DNA from: an uncultured Bacteroidales bacterium
GTDB taxonomy: Bacteria; Bacteroidota; Bacteroidia; Bacteroidales; UBA932
Reading direction: 5' to 3'
DNA length: 64,000 nt
Assembly (NCBI GenBank): GCA_905235085.1
Contig: CAJOKD010000011.1
Coordinates: forward strand, 1 to 64,000
Within the stretch, counting starts at the first letter, position 1. Every line of letters starts with the position of its first letter. Both the position numbers and the translations under genes were made by a program. The notes beneath the pieces are model-generated. The model searched no databases. It was not told where the DNA came from and worked only from the letters and a program-made list of their open reading frames with translations. This document shows positions 16,265 through 25,382 of the stretch, piece after piece.

Positions 16265-18067
16265 ATGGCAAGAGAAATAAAGTTCTCCCTGGTGTACAGG
16301 GATATGTGGCAGTCTTCGGGCAAATATGTCCCGCGCGTTGACCAGCTCGTGGAAGTAGCCCCTGCAATCATCGATATGGGCTGTTTCGACAGGGTGGAGA
16401 CAAACGGCGGCGCATTCGAGCAGGTCAACCTGCTGTTCGGTGAGAATCCGAACGTGGCCGTCCGCAAATGGACTGCCCCATTCCACAAGGCAGGAATCCA
16501 GACACATATGCTTGAAAGGGGTCTGAACGCCCTCAGGATGAATCCTGTTCCGGCTGACGTCAGGGAGCTTATGTTCAAGGTCAAGAAGAAGCAGGGCACC
16601 GACATTGCCCGTTCTTTTTGCGGGCTGAACGACCACAGGAACCTCAGGCGCAGCGTGGAGTTCGCCAAGAAAGGCGGAATGATCTCCCAGGTCGCCCTTT
16701 CCATTACCAATTCTCCGGTGCATACGGTAGAATATTACCTGGACATAGTGGAGAAGGTGGTATCATACGGTGCGGACGAAATTTGCCTCAAGGATATGGC
16801 CGGTATCGGGCGCCCTACTTTCCTGGGGCAGCTGGTAGCCGGCATCAAGAAGAAGTTCCCTCACATTGCCGTCCAGTATCACGGGCACACGGGGCCGGGA
16901 TTCTCCCCTGCCTCTATGCTTGAAGTGGCACGTGCCGGAGCGGATTACCTGGATGTAGCCGTTGAGCCTCTGTCCTGGGGCAAGGTCCATCCGGATGTGA
17001 TAACCATAAGGGAGATGATGAAGGCCGACGGTTTCCTGGTCAAGGACCTGGATATGGATGCCTATATGGAAGTCCGTCGCTTGACCCAGAAGTTCATGGA
17101 CGATTTCCTCGGTTACTGGATCAATCCTTCAAACGCCAGGATGAGTTCCCTGCTTGTCGGCTGCGGCCTGCCTGGAGGTATGATGGGCTCGATGATGGCC
17201 GACCTGAAGGGATTCCAGGGCGCCATCAATGCTGCGGAAAGGGCGCACAGACGTCCTGAGATCAGCCTTGACACATTGATGGTCAAGTTGTTCCAGGAGG
17301 TTGAATACGTTTGGCCGCGCCTCGGATACCCGCCTCTTGTCACCCCATTCAGCCAGTATGTCAAGAATACTGCCCTGATGAATCTGCTCAACACCCTCAA
17401 CGGCAAGCCTCGCTGGACCACGATCGACAAGGACACGTGGGGTATGATCCTCGGAAAGATGGGCAAGCTCCCTGGGGAACTCGCTCCGGAAATCATCGCT
17501 CTTGCAAAGGAAAAAGGCCTGGAATTCTATACCGGAGACCCTCAGGACCCGTATCCGGACGAGCTTCCACAATTCCGCAAGATGATGGAAGAGGAAGGCT
17601 GGGACTTCGGAGAAGACGATGAGGAACTCTTCGAGATGGCTATGCACGAACGTCAGTACAGGGACTACAAGAGCGGCGTGGCCAAGCAGCGTTTCAACGC
17701 TGAACTCGCCGACCTGAAAGCCAAGGCGAATGCTCCGATCGAGGTCAAGAGACCTGTCGTGGAGATGCCTAAATTCGACGTGGAAGAATATGCCAGGCGC
17801 TATCCTCACGCAGTTCCTGTACAGGCTCCTGTCAAGGGGCAGCTCCTGTGGCAGGTCGACGTGGATGATGCCGGTGCAGCTCCGGTTGCCGGCACTCCTG
17901 TGAAGGCAGGAGAAGGGATGGGATTCGTCCAGACATATTACGGGATGGAAGAACTCATTCCTGCTGTCGGAGGAAGGATTGTGGCTGTACTCGGCAAGCA
18001 GGGCGAGAAGGTCGATAAGGGCGAGATAGTCGCCTTCGTAGAAGCCTCTCCTGAAAATGCCGACTGA
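16265..18067 (+). CDS. pyruvate carboxylase subunit B / oxaloacetate decarboxylase alpha-like carboxyltransferase
   Basis: The 600-residue protein has an HMG-CoA-lyase-like carboxyltransferase domain (about 5-300) with VYRDMWQSSGKY, the lysine motif in ICLKDMAGI and the metal-binding HxH in QYHGHTGPG. A conserved linker domain and a C-terminal biotinyl-like domain (about 525-600) follow. The carboxyltransferase site looks intact, but the place where AMKM is expected reads TYYGMEEL, so the biotin-accepting lysine seems to be missing. It may therefore use a separate biotin carrier or do different chemistry. No biotin carboxylase or sodium-pump subunit lies nearby. Its stop overlaps the following gene by 11 bp. 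Confidence 0.85.
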   Translation: MAREIKFSLVYRDMWQSSGKYVPRVDQLVEVAPAIIDMGCFDRVETNGGAFEQVNLLFGENPNVAVRKWTAPFHKAGIQTHMLERGLNALRMNPVPADVRELMFKVKKKQGTDIARSFCGLNDHRNLRRSVEFAKKGGMISQVALSITNSPVHTVEYYLDIVEKVVSYGADEICLKDMAGIGRPTFLGQLVAGIKKKFPHIAVQYHGHTGPGFSPASMLEVARAGADYLDVAVEPLSWGKVHPDVITIREMMKADGFLVKDLDMDAYMEVRRLTQKFMDDFLGYWINPSNARMSSLLVGCGLPGGMMGSMMADLKGFQGAINAAERAHRRPEISLDTLMVKLFQEVEYVWPRLGYPPLVTPFSQYVKNTALMNLLNTLNGKPRWTTIDKDTWGMILGKMGKLPGELAPEIIALAKEKGLEFYTGDPQDPYPDELPQFRKMMEEEGWDFGEDDEELFEMAMHERQYRDYKSGVAKQRFNAELADLKAKANAPIEVKRPVVEMPKFDVEEYARRYPHAVPVQAPVKGQLLWQVDVDDAGAAPVAGTPVKAGEGMGFVQTYYGMEELIPAVGGRIVAVLGKQGEKVDKGEIVAFVEASPENAD

Positions 18068-18641
18068 GCGTCATCCATTCGAACCTTTCCTCCCGGCAAA
18101 TGCCAAAGTGCTGATGCTGGGGAGTTTTCCTCCTCAGGAGAAGAGATGGAGCATCAAGTTCTACTACCCGAACTTCATCAATGATATGTGGCGTATATTC
18201 GGTCTTGTCTTCTTCGGAGACAAAGACCTGTTCACCGATACCGCCGCCAAGAAGTTCAAGCTGGAAGACATAGTCGGTTTCTGTTCCTCAAAAGGCATCG
18301 CATTGTACGACACCGCCTGTGAGGTGCGCAGGCTCAAGGACAACGCTTCCGACAAGTTCCTGGAAGTGGTGACTCCGACCGACGTGGCCGCCCTCCTTCG
18401 CAGGATTCCCGGATGCAGGGCTATAGTAACGACCGGAGAGAAAGCTACGGCTACTATATGCGAGACATTCGGAACCGTTCCTCCCGCGGTGGGGGGATAT
18501 TCCCAAGTAATGATCGACGGACGCGACCTGCGCCTGTACAGGATGCCATCCTCATCCCGTGCATACCCGATGCCGTTAAACGGAAAAGCCGCCGTGTACC
18601 GGCGGCTTTTCGAAGAAATCGGGATGCTTCCTACTCCTTGA
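18057..18641 (+). CDS. uracil-DNA glycosylase superfamily protein
   Basis: The 194-residue protein belongs to the UDG superfamily (Mug/TDG-like branch) that excises damaged or mismatched bases from DNA. It shows the first motif region LMLGSFPPQEKRWSIKFYYP, an internal IALYDTACEVRR stretch and the C-terminal region RMPSSSRAYPM, where families place the DNA-intercalation loop. The catalytic residue cannot be assigned with confidence. It starts within the end of the carboxyltransferase gene (11-bp overlap), suggesting coupled translation. Its 3' end overlaps the convergent FISUMP gene by 11 bp and carries an intrinsic terminator inside the coding sequence. Confidence 0.8.
   Translation: MPTERHPFEPFLPANAKVLMLGSFPPQEKRWSIKFYYPNFINDMWRIFGLVFFGDKDLFTDTAAKKFKLEDIVGFCSSKGIALYDTACEVRRLKDNASDKFLEVVTPTDVAALLRRIPGCRAIVTTGEKATATICETFGTVPPAVGGYSQVMIDGRDLRLYRMPSSSRAYPMPLNGKAAVYRRLFEEIGMLPTP
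18584..18610. terminator. bidirectional intrinsic terminator inside the 3' end of the UDG gene
   Basis: AAAAGCCGCC-GTGTACC-GGCGGCTTTT is a perfect 10-bp stem with A-run and T-run flanks, so it can terminate on both strands. It begins 58 bp before the UDG stop codon and lies just downstream of the stop of the convergent FISUMP lipoprotein gene (18631). It encodes in-frame amino acids of the UDG protein. Confidence 0.75.
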
Positions 18642-21330
18642 CGCACCTGAGGGACGAACCGTTGGCCCTTCCCAAACTCATATCGGTACGGGAATCTCCG
18701 TTGTAGAAGTAGAGGCAGAATGCACTTACTCCGTTAGGTGCGGAAGACCAGTAGTAACCGCGCTCGTTGCGGTACATCTCTACACCTGTGTCGCAGAGAC
18801 GTTCTCCTCCGGCAGGAAGGAAGATGGCAGACACCGAAGAGGAGAACGGCTTGTCGCCGCTGAACCACATTCCAGACACTCCGGATCCCAAGGTGACAAG
18901 CGATGAGTGGTTGCCGCTTCCCAGGGCTGAAAGTTCTTTCCAAGTAGGAACCCTCCACCCTTCCGGGCAAGGATCATTGGCGGTCTTGTCCGGTTCGATG
19001 TCACTCTCCCTGTTCCAAAGGTTGTCCTGCTTTACCAGAGACCAGTCGTTAGGCGAAACGGGGTTCGTGAAGAATACATTGGCACTGGCAGGGTTACGGC
19101 TGTTCTCCACTCCGACAGGACCAGCTGAGATCTCTGGGACGGTAGAATCATAATCAGTAGTGTAGCCCTGGCCGTAGCGCCTTCCCCACTGGTAGAGTTT
19201 GCCGTAAGGGAATCCCTTTTCATCGTCGGTAGCAGCCTCATAGCCGCAGTTGACAGGAGCCCAGATGGCGCCGGCGACGTAAATTCCCTCACCGAAGTTC
19301 ACACCGTTCTCGATGTAGTAAACCGGATTGACGGTAACGAAGCAGGTTGCAGGGAAATTGCCGTCGACCGAAGTGGCGGTGATGGTAGCTGTACCGGCCT
19401 TGATAGCGGTGATCTTGCCGTTTTCGACGACGGCGATGGACTCATCGCTGGAAGACCACGTGATCAGCTTGTTGGCAGCATCATCAGGCTCGACCTTGGC
19501 GGTGATGGTCTCGCTCTGTCCGACATAGAGAGCCAGGCTCGGCCGGCTTACGGTAATGCCGGTAACGGCAGCCTGTCCGTCCCTGACGCAGCGCACCGTA
19601 TATCCGTTGGCCCTTGGGTTCGAGGACACTCCGGTACCTGTCGCGTGGACGAAGAAGAACTTGGACTTTGCTCCGTCCGTAGTGGATGTCCAGTAGAAAC
19701 CGATATTGTCCCTCTGGGCGTACCTGCCGTCGGTGCAGTCATTGTAACCGGCGCGAGGAAGGAACTCCTTGTCACCCAAAATACTCTGGACCTCGATTTC
19801 GGTAGGCAGCCTCCAGCCGACCGGGCACGGATCGTACTCGGACTTCACAGGAACCTCGACGGTACCGATGTTCCAAAGCGTAGGATCAGGAGCGATGTTC
19901 CAGTCGTACGGTTCCTCTACCTGGGCGTAGAACTTACCCTTGTTGCCTTCCAACTGTCCCTGTGATGTGGTTACGCGCCCTGTTACCACCTCTGGAACGG
20001 TTTGGTCGAACTCAGCATCGGAACCCTGTCCGTAGATCCTTCCCCACTGGTAGAACTTGCCGTAAGGATATCCACGAGTCGTATCGGTTGCAGGCTCGAA
20101 TCCGCAGTTGACAGGAGCCCAGATGACACCGTTCTTCACTATACCCTCGCCGAAGCATATTCCGTTCTCGATGTAGGAATTTGCATCGAAAACATAGCTG
20201 ATCGAGGTGTAGTTGGACTGGATCTCGTTGGCGTAAGTGTCGGTGACAAGCAGGGAAACTGCCACAGCCTGCTCGGCTGCTACGCCGGAGACGACGGCGG
20301 TGACGAGGATCGAGCCTGGCTCAGGGCAAGTCACGGACTTGATGGTGATAGCAGGATTGGCAGCCCTGGTAGCCACCGACCTGAGCACGAATGAAGCGGA
20401 CGCCTTCTCCTCCGCGATGGCCTGGGCGAGGGAAGCGGCAAGAGCGGCCGGCCTGATGTCGTACTTCATCTCGACTGTCTCAGGAATGACCTTGATCTTG
20501 ATCTGGCCGTCGGAATAGTCAGGGACATAGACCACGGAGTTGATCTTGTTCATAAGCGCTTCCATCTGGGTCTTGATGACTCCGAGTGCTGTTTCGAGGG
20601 CAGTGACCCTGGTGGTAAGGTTCTCAACCTGTCCCTGGAGTATCAGAACGTCGGTACCAAGTCCGATGACAAGTGTATCAAGCTTGGCGACTTTCGGCCC
20701 GAGTTCGTCGAGTTCGGTGCGCATATCCTGCTGAGCCTTGGTCACTTCGGCCTTGAAGGCGTTAAGTTCCTCTTCGCTTACGCCTCCCTGGAGATCTGCG
20801 ATCTTCTTGTTGATGTCCACTAGAGCGCTGTCATAGACAGCCTTGAGAGCATCGAAGTCATTCTTGGCTACCTTGCCGTTGACAATCGTGAGGAGAGCAT
20901 TCATATCCCCGTTGTACTTGGATGTGAACGCTAAGTACTCTTCCCTGGACACAAGACCGGCAAGCTGAGTGAGGATCTCGGCCACGGCAGCGTCATTGCT
21001 GGTCTTGTAGGCGTTGAACTCTTCTTGGGTAAGAAGCAGACCGATCTTGGACTGAAGATCCTCCAGGGTCGTCTTGATGGCAGCCATTTCGGTGGCACAA
21101 TCACATTCCTTGATGCCTTCCACCTTGGTCTGGACAGCCTCGAGGGAACTGCCGAAGGCAGCGATCTGGGACTTGATGTTCACGATTTCTGAACTCTCAA
21201 GCGCATCCAGCCTTGCCTTCAACTCGTCGTAGTCGCCGCACACGCCGGGTTCATCGATGCAGGATACACTCATCAGTGCTCCTGCGACGAGTGCCGCGGA
21301 AAGACACAAAACTGATAATAAACGTTTCAT
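18631..21330 (-). CDS. surface lipoprotein with coiled-coil stalk, Big_2 domain and two FISUMP domains
   Basis: The 899-residue protein starts with a lipoprotein-type signal ending in SVSC followed by IDEP, consistent with acidic surface-export signals of Bacteroidota lipoproteins. Residues about 35-260 form long heptad-rich helices (LKARLDALESSEIVNIKSQI). After a beta-rich region, a first FISUMP domain (about 390-590: WAPVNCGFEPATDTTRGYPY, YDPCPVGWRLPTE) is followed by a Big_2 immunoglobulin-like domain (about 593-670: SLALYVGQSETITAKVEPDD) and a second FISUMP domain (about 675-899). The layout suggests a protein displayed away from the outer membrane, perhaps for adhesion or polysaccharide contact. 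It follows the sulfatase and MFS genes in the same direction, 33 bp after the latter. Confidence 0.85.
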   Translation of the reverse strand: MKRLLSVLCLSAALVAGALMSVSCIDEPGVCGDYDELKARLDALESSEIVNIKSQIAAFGSSLEAVQTKVEGIKECDCATEMAAIKTTLEDLQSKIGLLLTQEEFNAYKTSNDAAVAEILTQLAGLVSREEYLAFTSKYNGDMNALLTIVNGKVAKNDFDALKAVYDSALVDINKKIADLQGGVSEEELNAFKAEVTKAQQDMRTELDELGPKVAKLDTLVIGLGTDVLILQGQVENLTTRVTALETALGVIKTQMEALMNKINSVVYVPDYSDGQIKIKVIPETVEMKYDIRPAALAASLAQAIAEEKASASFVLRSVATRAANPAITIKSVTCPEPGSILVTAVVSGVAAEQAVAVSLLVTDTYANEIQSNYTSISYVFDANSYIENGICFGEGIVKNGVIWAPVNCGFEPATDTTRGYPYGKFYQWGRIYGQGSDAEFDQTVPEVVTGRVTTSQGQLEGNKGKFYAQVEEPYDWNIAPDPTLWNIGTVEVPVKSEYDPCPVGWRLPTEIEVQSILGDKEFLPRAGYNDCTDGRYAQRDNIGFYWTSTTDGAKSKFFFVHATGTGVSSNPRANGYTVRCVRDGQAAVTGITVSRPSLALYVGQSETITAKVEPDDAANKLITWSSSDESIAVVENGKITAIKAGTATITATSVDGNFPATCFVTVNPVYYIENGVNFGEGIYVAGAIWAPVNCGYEAATDDEKGFPYGKLYQWGRRYGQGYTTDYDSTVPEISAGPVGVENSRNPASANVFFTNPVSPNDWSLVKQDNLWNRESDIEPDKTANDPCPEGWRVPTWKELSALGSGNHSSLVTLGSGVSGMWFSGDKPFSSSVSAIFLPAGGERLCDTGVEMYRNERGYYWSSAPNGVSAFCLYFYNGDSRTDMSLGRANGSSLRCVKE

Positions 21331-21363
21331 AAAAATAAAGATTAGATGATTATTTCCAAGAAC

Positions 21364-22773
21364 CTATTCCTTCTGGGTGGCCTCGAACTCAGCCTTGACC
21401 TGTTCGATGATAGGCTCCACCTTGGCATAGCCGTTGGCAGGAGCGTTCCACACGGTAGCGAAGAGGATGATTCCGATTATGCCAATGACGATCGCCACCT
21501 CGAACACTGAATTCCATCCGAGTTTGTCAGCTATCGCACCGAAAGCAAGACCGGAAACGGCCGTACTGGCATATCCGAGAATGCCTGCCAATCCGTTGGC
21601 GGAAGCAGCCACTCTCTTTGTAGCCTGGTTGGAGAGAGAAATGCCCACAAGGGCCTGCGGCATATATATGAAGAAACTTGCCATTATGATCCATACCACG
21701 GCAAGTCCGTTGAGACTGTGAGGGGTGAGCCAGAAGAGGAAGAAGCAAAGGGTTGCGCCTGCGAGTCCGATCAGGCAGGTCCGGTGTGCCTTGCTCTTGA
21801 AGAACTTGTCTGTCGCCCAACCGGCCAGCAAGGTTCCCACTATGCCTCCTACAAGCTCTGAAGCTGCCACCACCGTGGAGGCGGTGCTGATATTCAGTCC
21901 CCTGTCCTGGGTAAGGAACGTAGCCCCCCAGTCCAGGATGGTGAATCTCAGGACATATACGAAGAAGTTGGCAATCGCGACAATCCAGATGATCTTGTTC
22001 TTGAATACCATCTCCTTGACGAGCTTGTTGTAGCACATTATCGTGAACTTCGGGTCCTCGACCACTACTTCCTTCTCGGGAGCATTTTCGTCAATCGTTT
22101 CCGGATCAGGCAGGCCGACCGACGCAGGGGTATCCTTCAGTCCGAAGAACAGCATCGCGGCTCCGGCGATGGAAAGGATAGCCGGAACGAAGAAACACCA
22201 CTGCCAGGCCTCATATCCGAAAGGCTTGAGGATAAGGGAGCCGCAGATTATCGCCACGAGGCCGGCTCCGATGGAATGGGAACTGTTCCAGATGGACTGC
22301 TTGAATGCAAGTTCTGACGGCTTGATCCAATGGGCCATCAGGCTCCCGCAAGGCGGATAACCCATACCCTGAGTGTAACCGTTTATCATCCAAAGACTTC
22401 CGATGAATATTATCATTCCTGCAGTAGCCTTTCCGGATCCGTCGAGGAAATGGAACAGTCCGTTCATCTCAGGGCTGAGGCCGATCAGGATGTTCACCAC
22501 CGCGGAAAGCAGGAGTCCGAGAGCCATCATCTTCTTGCGGGAAACCCTGTCCGCAAGGAAGCCGTTGATGAACCGTGAAACTCCGTAGATGATTCCGTTA
22601 AGGGTCAGGAAGAGACCTAGCTTGGTCTTGCTGACCCCCAGTTCGGACTCAAGAGCCGGCATCGTAATGCTGAAGTTCTTCCTTACGAAATAGAACAGCA
22701 TATACCCTATCATCAACAGGATGAGGGTCCTCCACTGCCAGTAGTTGTATTTCTTCTGGGTTGCTTGATCCAT
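21364..22773 (-). CDS. MFS transporter, organophosphate:phosphate antiporter type (GlpT/UhpT-like)
   Basis: The 469-residue inner-membrane protein has twelve hydrophobic segments and the OPA-family pattern: MLFYFVRKNFSITMPALESELG near the first helix and SRFINGFLADRVSRKKMM in the loop after helix 3. Homologues exchange sugar phosphates or glycerol-3-phosphate for inorganic phosphate. A hydrophilic loop (about 225-250: PETIDENAPEKEVVVEDPK) separates the halves. It is 24 bp after the sulfatase stop, so it may import the desulfated product of that enzyme. Its precise substrate cannot be deduced. Confidence 0.88.
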   Translation of the reverse strand: MDQATQKKYNYWQWRTLILLMIGYMLFYFVRKNFSITMPALESELGVSKTKLGLFLTLNGIIYGVSRFINGFLADRVSRKKMMALGLLLSAVVNILIGLSPEMNGLFHFLDGSGKATAGMIIFIGSLWMINGYTQGMGYPPCGSLMAHWIKPSELAFKQSIWNSSHSIGAGLVAIICGSLILKPFGYEAWQWCFFVPAILSIAGAAMLFFGLKDTPASVGLPDPETIDENAPEKEVVVEDPKFTIMCYNKLVKEMVFKNKIIWIVAIANFFVYVLRFTILDWGATFLTQDRGLNISTASTVVAASELVGGIVGTLLAGWATDKFFKSKAHRTCLIGLAGATLCFFLFWLTPHSLNGLAVVWIIMASFFIYMPQALVGISLSNQATKRVAASANGLAGILGYASTAVSGLAFGAIADKLGWNSVFEVAIVIGIIGIILFATVWNAPANGYAKVEPIIEQVKAEFEATQKE

Positions 22774-22797
22774 TTTAATTTTGCGTTTGATAATAAC

Positions 22798-24390
22798 TTA
22801 TTTCAGGATAGGTATGTCGAAATCCGGATCCGCCGGGGTCGAATGGGCTTCGCGTATCACATCCCACATCTTTTCAACTATCTCGGGATGCAGCGCTGCC
22901 TGGTCGTTTTCCCTGTTCTCCACGGTCTTTCCCGGGACGGAGACATCATAGAGCTCCATCGTCCGGTTGCCCTTCTTCACTCCCCTTATGATGCCTTTCC
23001 AGTTGCCTATGCGGACCGCTACGAGACCTTTTCCGAAAGGAGCCTCCCAGTAGAGATACTCGTGTTCCTTCTGCTTGCGGCTCTTGCCTTTTATGGTCGG
23101 AAGGATGGATATTCCGTCGTTGGAAGGAGCAGGGACTCCCGTCAGCTCCGCAAGGGTCGGCATTATGTCAACGAAGGATCCCAGGTGGTTGCTTACACGC
23201 CCCTTCCTGACGACTTCAGGCCACGAAACGATGAAAGGCATCCGCACTCCGCCTTCCTGGACGGTGGTCTTTGCCCAACCCTTGCCGCAACGCCACGGGA
23301 ACGCGCTGTCGAACCACTCGGTAGGAGAGGAGGCGTTGTTCGCCGGACCGTTGTCAGAAGTGAAAATGATCAGGGTATCATCGTATAGCCCCCTGTCCTT
23401 GAGCTCCTGCACCAGCAGGCCGACCTGATGGTCGAAATAGCTGATCATCGCGGCATAGGTGGCGTGAGGATAACGGCAAGGGAAGTAGTTGTGAGGCCAC
23501 GAGTCGAGGTGATATTCCCCGTTGTATGGAGCCTCGTCCCCGAACTTTGCAACATAGTAGTCCACCCATTCCTTAGGCGCCTGGAGAGGCGAGTGCGGAA
23601 GCGGGGTCGTCCACATCAGGAAGAACGGCCTGTCGGAGTTCCCGTCGATGAAATCCACCACGCTGTCGAACATCACGTCGGGACCGTAGATACCGTCAGC
23701 CCTGTATTTGTCATAGCTGTGCTCATCCAGAGGATCGGCACCTTCGTCGAGGGCAGTTCCCGGAACTGGAGCGTCCGGATTGATGTAGACCTTCCTTTCG
23801 TTTTCCCAATAATACTGAGGATAGTGGTTGTGAGCCACCCTCTGGCAGATGCAGCCGTAGTAATAATCGAATCCCATCTTCCACGGGACGCTTTCCGAGA
23901 CCGGACCGCCGAGGCCCCACTTGCCGACCATACCGGTCACATAACCCGCCTGCTGCATCATAGTACCAAGGGTAGGAGTCCCTGCCGCCAGGCCTGCCTG
24001 GCCTTCCAGGGCAGGATCCAGGTCTACCGCCCGGTAGTCCCAGATATTCGCGGAATCCGGAGCACCGGCACCTTCCTTGTTGTTCCTGATCTGAGCGTGT
24101 CCGGTGTGCTGGCCGGTGAGCAGGCAGCAGCGGGACGGCGCTGAGAGAGCGCAGGCCGTGCACATATCCGTGAAAAGAATTCCGTTGCTGGCGAGGGCGT
24201 CTATGTTGGGAGTTTCGATCTTCGTCTGCCCGTAGCATCCAAAGTCGCCGTGTCCGGCATCGTCCATCAAAATGAATATTACATTCGGCCGCCGGCCGGA
24301 CGCACGTCTTGACTCGGTGGCGCGAAGGGCCACTGAGGAGCTGGCAACCAGGGCCGCCATCAGGAAATACTTGTTACTCTGCACGACCAT
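22798..24390 (-). CDS. secreted sulfatase, serine-type
   Basis: The 530-residue protein hydrolyses sulfate esters. It has an N-terminal export signal (YFLMAALVASSSVAL), the metal-binding NVIFILMDDAGHGDFGCYG and the sulfatase signature SAPSRCCLLTGQHTG. The catalytic residue to be converted to formylglycine is Ser-83 (S-A-P-S-R), so maturation needs an anSME-type radical SAM enzyme, which is not in this window. C-terminal features (EYLYWEAPFGKGLVAVRIGNWK) fit arylsulfatase/N-acetylgalactosamine-sulfatase subfamilies. It likely acts in the periplasm on host or algal glycans and is the first gene of a run with an MFS transporter and a FISUMP lipoprotein. Confidence 0.92.
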   Translation of the reverse strand: MVVQSNKYFLMAALVASSSVALRATESRRASGRRPNVIFILMDDAGHGDFGCYGQTKIETPNIDALASNGILFTDMCTACALSAPSRCCLLTGQHTGHAQIRNNKEGAGAPDSANIWDYRAVDLDPALEGQAGLAAGTPTLGTMMQQAGYVTGMVGKWGLGGPVSESVPWKMGFDYYYGCICQRVAHNHYPQYYWENERKVYINPDAPVPGTALDEGADPLDEHSYDKYRADGIYGPDVMFDSVVDFIDGNSDRPFFLMWTTPLPHSPLQAPKEWVDYYVAKFGDEAPYNGEYHLDSWPHNYFPCRYPHATYAAMISYFDHQVGLLVQELKDRGLYDDTLIIFTSDNGPANNASSPTEWFDSAFPWRCGKGWAKTTVQEGGVRMPFIVSWPEVVRKGRVSNHLGSFVDIMPTLAELTGVPAPSNDGISILPTIKGKSRKQKEHEYLYWEAPFGKGLVAVRIGNWKGIIRGVKKGNRTMELYDVSVPGKTVENRENDQAALHPEIVEKMWDVIREAHSTPADPDFDIPILK

Positions 24391-24407
24391 ACAATACGGG
24401 TTATTTA

Positions 24408-24424
24408 CAAAATTAACAAATATA
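24408..24424 (-). promoter_or_regulatory. two candidate -7 boxes for the sulfatase gene
   Basis: On the minus strand TATATTTG (24424 to 24417) and TAATTTTG (24415 to 24408) both match TAnnTTTG. They lie 26 and 17 bp before the sulfatase ATG. No ideally spaced -33 element was found, so only one or neither may be used. Confidence 0.45.
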
Positions 24425-24506
24425 TCAAGTCCTTTTATCGCAATAATTCTTTATTTATCAACAATGGATTGTTCAGAAACTGCTTCCTTATATCGGAGAT
24501 AATTGC

Positions 24507-24514
24507 TATTTTTG
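24507..24514 (+). promoter_or_regulatory. predicted -7 box for the HAD phosphatase gene
   Basis: TATTTTTG matches TAnnTTTG and ends 5 nt before the ATG at 24520. This rules out the tracked start at 24469 as the main start and suggests a leaderless transcript. The -33 element is weak. Confidence 0.5.
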
Positions 24515-24519
24515 TATTT

Positions 24520-25380
24520 ATGAACAAGAAAGACGACTACAACAAGACACTTTCTGCCGAACAGAAGGCGAAACTGCGCAGGATCAGGCATTTAGCGCTG
24601 GATTTGGACGGAACCATCTATATGGAGAACAATATATTCCCGTTCACCATCCCCACACTGGACACCCTCAAAGCCAACGGTGTGGACCATTCGTTCCTGA
24701 CAAACAACCCTACCAAATCAGTAGGAGACTATATATCAAAGCTGGCCAGGATGGGCATCGACTGCCCGGTAGCGAATATGTACACCACTCCCATAGCTAC
24801 CATCGATTACATCAAGAAGGCTTATCCTGAGGTCAGGAGACTGTTTATGCTGGGAACTCCGAGTATGCAGGAGCAGTTCGTCGCCGCCGGTTTCGAAGCC
24901 TGCGCCGATGACCCCGACGACGTGCCGGATATGCTCATCGTCGCCTTCGACACGACGCTGGTATATCCACGGCTATGCCGCGCCGCCTGGTGGGCGAAGC
25001 AGGGCATCCCTTACATAGCCACCAATCCGGACTGGGTGTGCCCGACCGATGCCAGGACCATCCTGGTGGACTGCGGCTCGCTCCAGAAATGCATCGAAGC
25101 GGCTACGGGGCGCAAGCCAGACAAGGTGATGGGCAAGCCTGACCCTACTATGCTGGACGGAATACGCGACCGGAACGGACTCCAGCCGGACGAGATAGCA
25201 ATGGTCGGAGACAGAATCTACACCGACATAGAGATGGGACGGAGGGCAGGTGCCGTCAGCGTCCTAGTCCTTTCAGGCGAGACAACCCTCGAGAAGGCCC
25301 TGGAGGTCGGCACGGCCGACTTCATATGCCGTGACCTGGAAGAACTCGGCGACCTTATCCTGGAAAGCCGTAAAGACTGA
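24520..25380 (+). CDS. HAD-IIA family phosphatase (NagD-like)
   Basis: The 286-residue cytoplasmic protein has the HAD nucleophile motif LALDLDGTIYMENN, the second motif SFLTNNPTKS, and the acidic third motif MVGDRIYTDIEMGRRAG with the upstream Lys in GKPDP. The large C2 cap between motifs places it in the NagD/PNPase/phosphoglycolate phosphatase group, which dephosphorylates small metabolites such as nucleotides or sugar phosphates. The exact substrate is unknown. It starts a run with the YqiA-like esterase (2 bp downstream) and lplA. The tracked frame begins at 24469, but that extension covers the promoter. Confidence 0.9.
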   Translation: MNKKDDYNKTLSAEQKAKLRRIRHLALDLDGTIYMENNIFPFTIPTLDTLKANGVDHSFLTNNPTKSVGDYISKLARMGIDCPVANMYTTPIATIDYIKKAYPEVRRLFMLGTPSMQEQFVAAGFEACADDPDDVPDMLIVAFDTTLVYPRLCRAAWWAKQGIPYIATNPDWVCPTDARTILVDCGSLQKCIEAATGRKPDKVMGKPDPTMLDGIRDRNGLQPDEIAMVGDRIYTDIEMGRRAGAVSVLVLSGETTLEKALEVGTADFICRDLEELGDLILESRKD

Positions 25381-25382
25381 AT

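Noticed and set aside
24469-24519. Longer HAD phosphatase start (MFRNCFLISEII)
   Set aside because: The extension contains the TATTTTTG promoter box and is not family-like, so the ATG at 24520 is preferred.
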